Assembly: GCF_023498005.1 (NCBI RefSeq)
Contig: NZ_CP097289.1
Span: 1,922,001 to 1,986,000, forward strand
Reading direction: 5' to 3'
Length of the DNA: 64,000 nt
DNA from: Streptomyces durmitorensis
Lineage (GTDB): Bacteria > Actinomycetota > Actinomycetes > Streptomycetales > Streptomycetaceae
The notes under the pieces were generated by a model. It was not told the origin of the DNA, made no database searches, and worked only from the letters and a program-made list of their open reading frames with translations. Shown here one piece after another: positions 58,739 through 64,000 of the stretch. The position numbers and the translations under genes are program-made. Positions within the stretch are counted from its first letter, which is position 1. The number at the start of each line of letters is the position of its first letter.

Positions 58739-60091
58739 CTAGGCCGTTCTCAGATAGCGGTCGAGAACGCGGACGCCGAAGTGCAGCGCGTCGACCGGGA
58801 CGCGTTCGTCGACTCCGTGGAAGAGCGCCTGATAGTCGAAACCCTCCGGTGTCTTCAGCGGCGAGAAGCCGTAGCCGGTGATGCCCAGTCGTGAGAACTG
58901 CTTGGCGTCCGTGCCGCCGGACATGCAGTACGGCACGACGTGTCCCTCGGGTGCGAACTCCTCGACGGCCGCGCGCATCTTCGCGTACGTCGACGAGTGG
59001 ACCGGCGCCTGGAGCGCCACCTCACGGTGGTGGAACTCCCAGTCGACGTCCGCTCCGGTGAGCCGGTCAAGAGTGACGGCGAACTCTTCCTCCCCGCCTG
59101 GCAGAAAGCGGCCGTCCACATAGGCGACGGCCTCGCCGGGGATCACGTTCACCTTGTAACCGGCCTGCAGCATCGTCGGGTTGGCGCTGTTGCGTACGGT
59201 CGGCGCCACGAGGTCGGCGGCCGGGCCGAGCTTCTCCAGGAGCGCGTCCACGTCGAACCCCGGCGCGTCCAGGTCGGCCTGTTCCCCGTACAGCGCGGCC
59301 AGTTCGGTCAGTGCGGCCCGCACCGTTGGCGTGATCCGCACCGGCCAGCGGTGGTCCCCGATGCGCGAGATGGCGGCCGCGAGCTTGCCCACGGCGTTGT
59401 CGGGGTTCACCTTCGAGCCGTGGCCCGCCTTGCCGCGCGCGGTCAGCTTCAGCCAGCCGGTGCCGCGCTCCCCCGCGGCGATGGCGTAGAGCTGATTGCC
59501 GCGCCCGTCGTGGAAGGTGAAGGCACCGGACTCGCTGATGCCCTCCGTGCATCCCTCGAAGAGCGACGCGTGCTGATCGGCGAGGAACCCGGAACCGTCC
59601 TCGGCGCTCGCCTCCTCGTCGGCGGTGAACGCGATCACGATGTCCCGCCGGGGCCGCACTCCCGCGCGCGCCCAGCCGCGCACCACGGAGAGGATCATCG
59701 CGTCCATGTTCTTCATGTCGATGGCGCCGCGGCCCCAGACGACGCCGTCGCGGACCTCCCCGGAGAACGGGTCCACGGTCCAGTCGGCGGCCTCGGCCGG
59801 CACGACGTCCAAGTGGCCGTGCACGAGCAGCGCGTCGGCCGAGGGGTCCGTGCCCTCGATGCGCGCGACGACGTTCGTACGCCCTGGTGTGCGCTCCAGG
59901 AGGGTCGGCTGGAGCCCGGCTTCGGCGAGGCGCTCGGCGGCGTACTCGGCGGCGGGCCGCTCGCGGCAGTCGCCGCCGCCCCGGTTCGTGGTGTCGATGC
60001 GGATGAGCTCCGAGGTGAACCGGACCACCTCGTCGAGCGCCTGCCCGTCGACGTGTCCGGCGACCTGATGCCCCGGCTGCTCCTCAGCCAT
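58739..60091 (-). CDS. M20-family metallopeptidase
   Basis: A 450-residue M20 peptidase with all dinuclear zinc residues in place: H93 and D95 (HGHLDVVP), D125 (GRGAIDMKN), and the catalytic E159 next to E160 (TADEE). The lid domain follows (GERGTGWLKLTARGKAGH). Such enzymes cleave dipeptides or N-acyl amino acids. ATG 60091 overlaps the end of the M55 gene by 8 bp and uses GGAGGAG within that gene as ribosome-binding site, so synthesis is coupled. C-terminal HFGVRVLDRYLR is typical of the ArgE/DapE-like branch. Confidence 0.9.
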   Translation of the reverse strand: MAEEQPGHQVAGHVDGQALDEVVRFTSELIRIDTTNRGGGDCRERPAAEYAAERLAEAGLQPTLLERTPGRTNVVARIEGTDPSADALLVHGHLDVVPAEAADWTVDPFSGEVRDGVVWGRGAIDMKNMDAMILSVVRGWARAGVRPRRDIVIAFTADEEASAEDGSGFLADQHASLFEGCTEGISESGAFTFHDGRGNQLYAIAAGERGTGWLKLTARGKAGHGSKVNPDNAVGKLAAAISRIGDHRWPVRITPTVRAALTELAALYGEQADLDAPGFDVDALLEKLGPAADLVAPTVRNSANPTMLQAGYKVNVIPGEAVAYVDGRFLPGGEEEFAVTLDRLTGADVDWEFHHREVALQAPVHSSTYAKMRAAVEEFAPEGHVVPYCMSGGTDAKQFSRLGITGYGFSPLKTPEGFDYQALFHGVDERVPVDALHFGVRVLDRYLRTA

Positions 60092-60917
60092 ACTGCTCCT
60101 CCACTGCCGCCGATGCGATCGTCGTGACCGCCTTGAACGTACGAATGCCCTCGTACATGGTCTCGCTGGTGTAAGCGATCTTCCGCTCGCCGGTGCGTCG
60201 CACGCCCGGCACGACGGTGGACGCCATGGACAGGTGCTCGGCGTCGAATTCGAGCTCGACGGTGAACGGGCCGCCCTGGACCGGGTCGTGCCGCACGGCG
60301 AGGCTCGCCGCCTCCTTCGCCGCGGCCCGGATGTCGGACGCGGTCCGCCTCGGGGTGCGGCAGACCGCCGCGTACCGCGAGACATGGTCCTTGACGGCGA
60401 CCTTCAGGGCCCCTGGCGCGTAGCCGAGCGCGTCCTCGCAGGCCAGGTCGTCGCCGGTGACGAGGACGACGGGCACTCCGTACTCGGCGACGACGTGGGA
60501 GTTGAGCAGTCCCTCGCTCGCCCGTACGCCGTTGACCCAGACCCCGGTGATCGAGTTGGCGAGGTAGGTGTGGGCGAGGACGCCCTCCATGCCGGCGCCC
60601 GCGTGATAGCCGACGAACGCGATGCCGTCCACGTCGTCGTGCTGGACGCCCTCGACCATGGAGAGGGACTTGTGCCGCCCGGTGAGCATCTGGGCCCGCT
60701 CGTCGAGGTTCTCCAGGAGGAGGTTGCGCATGGTCCAGTGCGCCTCGTTGACGAGCACCTCGTCGGCGCCCCCGTCGAGGAAGCCGAGCACGGCGGCATT
60801 GACGTCCGATGTGAACATCGAACGGCAGCGCTCCCACTGCGGCGTACCGGGCAGCACGTCGGCCGGCCAGGTCACGCCGGTGGCGCCCTCCATGTCGGCG
60901 CTGATCAGGATCTTCAT
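60084..60917 (-). CDS. M55 D-aminopeptidase, DppA type
   Basis: A 277-residue M55 metallopeptidase. Zinc ligands match the described DppA enzyme: D8 and E10 (ISADMEG), H60 (NEAH), H105 (GYHAGAG) and E135 (ASEGLLNS). DppA releases D-Ala from peptides such as D-Ala-D-Ala. It is first in the operon, followed with overlap or short gaps by M20, S9 and S66 peptidases. No dpp oligopeptide transporter genes are linked. TTGACG upstream of the gene could be a -35, and AGG at 6 nt a weak ribosome-binding site. Confidence 0.92.
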   Translation of the reverse strand: MKILISADMEGATGVTWPADVLPGTPQWERCRSMFTSDVNAAVLGFLDGGADEVLVNEAHWTMRNLLLENLDERAQMLTGRHKSLSMVEGVQHDDVDGIAFVGYHAGAGMEGVLAHTYLANSITGVWVNGVRASEGLLNSHVVAEYGVPVVLVTGDDLACEDALGYAPGALKVAVKDHVSRYAAVCRTPRRTASDIRAAAKEAASLAVRHDPVQGGPFTVELEFDAEHLSMASTVVPGVRRTGERKIAYTSETMYEGIRTFKAVTTIASAAVEEQYG

Positions 60918-60997
60918 GCCGCCTCACGCTACGCGGTCGTCAACTCATGGACCAGGTCCGTCGGCGACCGCGTCGCGTGCCCGCGCGTTCTCGGTGA

Positions 60998-61495
60998 TCA
61001 ATTCGCCGTGACCGGCGTGGGCTGCCAGATCGTGCTGCGCAGATCCGATCCGCGGACCAGCTGGATCCGCCAGGGGTCGATGCGGATCACGTGGTACTCG
61101 GGGTCCTCCGGGCCGCCGCTCCAGTAGTGGACGGGGTCGTAGCCCACGCCCGGCGGCCCGCCTCTCGTGTAGAGGTCCCAGGCGTGGCGTCTGGAGGCCT
61201 CGTCGTCGGCCCAGGCGGAGAGGGCGTCGACGTGGACGGTGTTCTGGCGTGGGTTCCAGTAGGAGTAGGTGGTGTGCGGGTTGTCGGCCAGGTGGGCCGT
61301 CTTGACGGGGGTCTTGTAGGCGGCGAGCCAGCCGACCGGGCGTCCTTCGACGATCTCCCAGACGGGGAGCAGGACGCGGGCCCGTGGGCGGTTCCTGCGG
61401 TCGACGGTGATCATCGTGGCGTACTTGATGTCGCGTACGTACGAGAAGAACGTGTCCTGGAGGTCGGAGAAGTCGCTGACTTTGGTGGTGGGCAT
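60998..61495 (-). CDS. Pyridoxamine 5'-phosphate oxidase-like (PNPOx/FMN-binding split barrel) protein
   Basis: A 165-residue split-barrel protein: FFSYVRDIKYATMITVDRRNRPRARVLLPVWE and PVGWLAAYKTPVKTAHLADNPHTTYSYW, in pieces, match the Pyridox_oxidase-like family that binds FMN or F420. ATG 61495 follows AAGGAG. It lies 36 bp downstream of the MFS transporter gene, same strand, so the two are probably co-transcribed and controlled by the divergent LysR protein. Substrate unknown; F420-dependent reduction of a toxic compound is a possibility. Confidence 0.85.
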   Translation of the reverse strand: MPTTKVSDFSDLQDTFFSYVRDIKYATMITVDRRNRPRARVLLPVWEIVEGRPVGWLAAYKTPVKTAHLADNPHTTYSYWNPRQNTVHVDALSAWADDEASRRHAWDLYTRGGPPGVGYDPVHYWSGGPEDPEYHVIRIDPWRIQLVRGSDLRSTIWQPTPVTAN

Positions 61496-61531
61496 GGCGG
61501 GGTCTCCTTGCTGGGTCTTTTTCGGGGGCGG

Positions 61532-63019
61532 TCAGTTCGTCGCGGGGATCTCGGGGGTGCGCTCGTCCGCGGGTGTGCCGGACGCCGTCACCGTGCCCGG
61601 CCGCGAGCGGAGCCCGAAGGCGCTGATCAGCGCGGCGAGGAGGGCCGCGGCGAGCGGGACCCACAGGGCGGCGCGGTAGCCGTCGAGCAGCGCGGAGGGT
61701 GAACTGGACGTGGTGGCCCAGACGTTGACGGCGGTGACCGTGGAGAGGCCGAGCGCGGCACCGAACTGGAAGGCGGTGTAGAGCAGTCCGCCGGCCAGGC
61801 CCTGCTCCTCCTCCTTGACGCCCTCGGTGGCGACGATGGTGAGCGGTCCGTAGGTGAGGGCGAAGCCGAGGCCGAGGATGATCAGGCTGGGGAACATCGC
61901 CAGGTACGTCCAGTCGGCGCCGACCGGCAGGAACAGGGCATAGGAGAGCGCGGCGAGGAGTAGACCGCCGAAGATCACCCTGGCGTTGCCGAAGCGCTCG
62001 ACCAGCTTGGGCGTGACGGTGGGCGACAGGACCGCGTCGATGCCGACGACGATCATCGCGAAGCTGGTCTGGAGCGTGGACCAGTCCCGCAGCTCCTGGA
62101 GGTAGAGGACGACGAGGAACTGGAATCCGAAGAAGCCGCCCGCGAAGAAGAGACCCGCGAGGTTGGCGCGGACCAGGGCGCCGCTGCGGAAGATGCCCAG
62201 GCGGACGAGCGGCGATGCCGAGCGGCGCTCGGCGGCGACGAAGACGGCGAGGAGGGCGAGCCCCGCGGCGAGGGTGCCGGCCGTGGCGGCGGCGCTGGCG
62301 TGGGAGGCGCGCTCGACGCCCAGGACGAGCAGCACGATCGCGGCGGTGACCGTGAAGGCGCCCAACAGGTCGACGCTCTGCCCGGTGCGGTCGGGGCGCG
62401 GGGACTTGGGGACGAAGGCGAGCGCGGCGGCCAGGATCAGGGCGGAGAGCACCACGGGCACGAAGAAGACCCAGCGCCAGCCGATCGCGGTGAGCAGACC
62501 GCCGACGACCAGGCCGATCGAGAAGCCGCCCGCGGCGGTGCCGGAGTAGAAGAGCAGCGCCTTGTTGCGCCGCGGGCCCTCCTCGAAGCCCGTGGTGATG
62601 ATGGAGAGGCCCGCGGGGGTCATGAAGGCCGCGGCGACGCCGGTGACGAAGCGGGCGACGATCAGCGTCCAGCCCTCGGTGGCGAAGCCGCCGAGGCCGG
62701 AGAAGACCAGGAAGACGGAGAGCCAGAAGACGAACATCTGGCGGCGTCCGAAGAGGTCGGCCGCGCGGCCGCCGAGCAGCATGAAGCCGCCGTATCCGAG
62801 GACGTAGGCGCTCATGACCCACTGGAGGGACCCGGTGGACAGGCCCAGGTCGGCGCGGATGGACGGCAGGGCCACGTTGAGCATGGCCACGTCGATGCCT
62901 TCGAGGAAGATCGCGCCGCACAGGACGAGCAGGACGCCCCACTCACGGGGCTTGAAGCCGGACGGGGCGGCCGGGGCTGCGCTCGGCGCCCCGGCTGATG
63001 ACTCTGGCTGCGTACTCAC
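61532..63019 (-). CDS. MFS drug transporter, DHA2 (14-TM) family
   Basis: A 495-residue exporter with 14 predicted helices. Signatures: LEGIDVAMLNVALPSIRADL in TM1, AYVLGYGGFMLLGGRAADLFGRRQMF for motif A, and GRAADLFGRR in its loop; motif C-like GGFSIGLVVGGLL in TM5. DHA2 proteins expel drugs, dyes or antibiotics by proton antiport. GTG 63019 is chosen because GGAG lies 7 nt upstream; 63040 is an alternative. Divergent from the LysR gene, with 144 bp between, and followed by a PNPOx-like gene. Confidence 0.88.
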   Translation of the reverse strand: MSTQPESSAGAPSAAPAAPSGFKPREWGVLLVLCGAIFLEGIDVAMLNVALPSIRADLGLSTGSLQWVMSAYVLGYGGFMLLGGRAADLFGRRQMFVFWLSVFLVFSGLGGFATEGWTLIVARFVTGVAAAFMTPAGLSIITTGFEEGPRRNKALLFYSGTAAGGFSIGLVVGGLLTAIGWRWVFFVPVVLSALILAAALAFVPKSPRPDRTGQSVDLLGAFTVTAAIVLLVLGVERASHASAAATAGTLAAGLALLAVFVAAERRSASPLVRLGIFRSGALVRANLAGLFFAGGFFGFQFLVVLYLQELRDWSTLQTSFAMIVVGIDAVLSPTVTPKLVERFGNARVIFGGLLLAALSYALFLPVGADWTYLAMFPSLIILGLGFALTYGPLTIVATEGVKEEEQGLAGGLLYTAFQFGAALGLSTVTAVNVWATTSSSPSALLDGYRAALWVPLAAALLAALISAFGLRSRPGTVTASGTPADERTPEIPATN

Positions 63020-63163
63020 GTCGTTTCTCCGCCAATTCATCGGTGGTGCACGGGATTTCCCGGCTCACTCACCTTCGATCAGGGCGTACGGACGGAACAA
63101 CGGCGAAGATCGCAACGTTCGTTCAACCAGGCTTACCGATCCGATCCGCCTGGGGGGACGTCG

Positions 63164-64000
63164 ATGGAACGCGATGAACTGGAGTGCTTTCTGCTCCTGG
63201 CCGAGGAGCTGCACTTCGGCAGGACGGCCGAGCGCATGCGGCTGTCCCGCGCCCGGGTGAGCCAGCTGATCCAGCGCACCGAACGCCGCGTCGGCGCCCC
63301 GCTGTTCATCCGCACCAGCCGCCGCGTCGGCCTCACGGCGCTCGGCCGTCAGCTCCAGGCCGACCTGGAGCCGCACCACCGGGCCATCGACGCCGCCGTC
63401 GAGCGGGCCGCGGCCACCGCGCGCGGCATCGACAGCGTGCTGCACGTGGGCTTCGCCAATCCGCTGGCGGGCGAGATCGTGATGCGGGCGACGGAGGCGC
63501 TGCGCGTGAGCCATCCGGGGCTCGCGGTGGAGATCTGCGAGGTGCCGCTCGGCGATCCGTACGGGCAGCTGCGCAAGGGCGAGTTCGACGTGCAGCTCAC
63601 GGGGTTCCCGGTGCGCGAGGAGGACCTGGGCGGCGGGCCCGCGCTGCTCGCGGAGGAGCGGGTCCTCGCGGTCGCGTCGGCGCATCCGCTGTCCGCGCGG
63701 GACTCGGTGTCGCTGGAGGACCTGGCGGACGTGCCGCTCCTGACGATCGAGGGCGAGCTGCCCGACTACTGGCTGGAGCACCACGTCCCTTCGCGCACCC
63801 CGTCCGGCAGACCGATCGGCCGCGGTCCCGGCGTGACCAACATGCAGGAGGCGCTGATGATGGTCGCGGGCGGCAAGGGAGCGTTCCTCGCTCCCGCGCA
63901 CACCGGGACGTACTTCACGCGGCCGGGTGTCGCGTACGTCCCCTTCGCCGACGCCGAGCCGGTCGGGTACGGCCTGGTGTGGCGGGCAGGCCACGGCACG
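63164..64000 (+). CDS. LysR-family transcriptional regulator (3' end off window)
   Basis: At least 279 codons are visible; no stop before the window edge. N-terminal winged helix ELECFLLLAEELHFGRTAERMRLSRARVSQLIQRTERRVGAPLFIR (residues ~5-50, for orientation), then the LysR substrate-binding domain (VLHVGFANPLAGE...LTIEGELPDYW). The sequence ARVSQLI has Ser where many relatives have Pro/Ser-Arg. ATG 63164 follows TGGGGGG. It faces the MFS/PNPOx operon across 144 bp, the standard LysR arrangement, so that operon is its likely target. Confidence 0.9.
   Translation, partial: MERDELECFLLLAEELHFGRTAERMRLSRARVSQLIQRTERRVGAPLFIRTSRRVGLTALGRQLQADLEPHHRAIDAAVERAAATARGIDSVLHVGFANPLAGEIVMRATEALRVSHPGLAVEICEVPLGDPYGQLRKGEFDVQLTGFPVREEDLGGGPALLAEERVLAVASAHPLSARDSVSLEDLADVPLLTIEGELPDYWLEHHVPSRTPSGRPIGRGPGVTNMQEALMMVAGGKGAFLAPAHTGTYFTRPGVAYVPFADAEPVGYGLVWRAGHGT

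Overview
The window reads as a chromosomal segment of a Streptomyces or close relative. Signs are the very high G+C with almost every codon ending in G or C, frequent GTG starts, tightly overlapping genes, an actinobacterial narGHJI operon, a SigB/F-type sigma factor with GAF-ANTAR and PAS-GAF regulators, twin-arginine-type exported hydrolases, and a short intergenic element I recognise from Streptomyces genomes. I see no tRNA, rRNA, CRISPR array, IS element or prophage.

Layout. (1) 1-5.8 kb, minus strand: a four-gene conflict/signalling operon: a TCD1-type small protein, a trypsin-like protease with a VMAP-C-like tail, a MoxR AAA ATPase, and a large SAV_2336/vWA-like, XRE, NB-ARC fusion that runs off the left edge. 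(2) 6-10 kb: two methyltransferases (one with a long His-Asp tract), a pterin dehydratase, XRE and HxlR regulators and a small membrane protein. (3) 10.3-16.9 kb: complete narGHJI respiratory nitrate reductase. (4) 17-20 kb: a stand-alone dnaK with a promoter overlapped by a HAIR-like operator, an OsmC peroxidase and a TetR gene that has lost its DNA-binding end. (5) 20.3-27.6 kb: a protein with a caspase-like His/Cys pair, an APC permease, a membrane-anchored phosphodiesterase, a small recombinase-like protein, an MBL hydrolase and a DedA protein. (6) 27.7-30.9 kb: a PLP-aminotransferase-fold protein with no lysine, translationally coupled to an MBL hydrolase whose N-terminal half is a ~150-bp-unit minisatellite. 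(7) 31-34.6 kb: stress-signalling genes (GAF-ANTAR, PAS-GAF, sigma factor, CBS pair). (8) 34.8-42.3 kb: AraC regulator, mycothiol-type isomerase fold, ABC-F, a relic of a lipid phosphatase/kinase gene, a methyltransferase, a 56-residue membrane protein, a lone gas-vesicle GvpL/F, a LigD polymerase domain and a membrane protein. (9) 42.4-50.4 kb: transketolase, an enolase-superfamily protein lacking one metal ligand, a P-loop kinase, a VOC protein, then a GntR regulator facing two exported amidohydrolases with two matching operators. (10) 50.4-61 kb, minus strand: DUF5107, GNAT, a PASTA/LapA pair, an exported X-Pro peptidase-like hydrolase, and a peptidase operon M55-M20-S9-S66. (11) 61-64 kb: flavin/PNPOx-like protein and MFS exporter, divergent from a LysR regulator cut by the right edge.

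The strongest candidates for unusual biology are the left-edge VMAP/MoxR/STAND operon, the lysine-free aminotransferase with its repeat-bearing MBL partner, the caspase-like protein, and the four-peptidase operon. All assignments come from reading the sequence and family knowledge; no database search was run.
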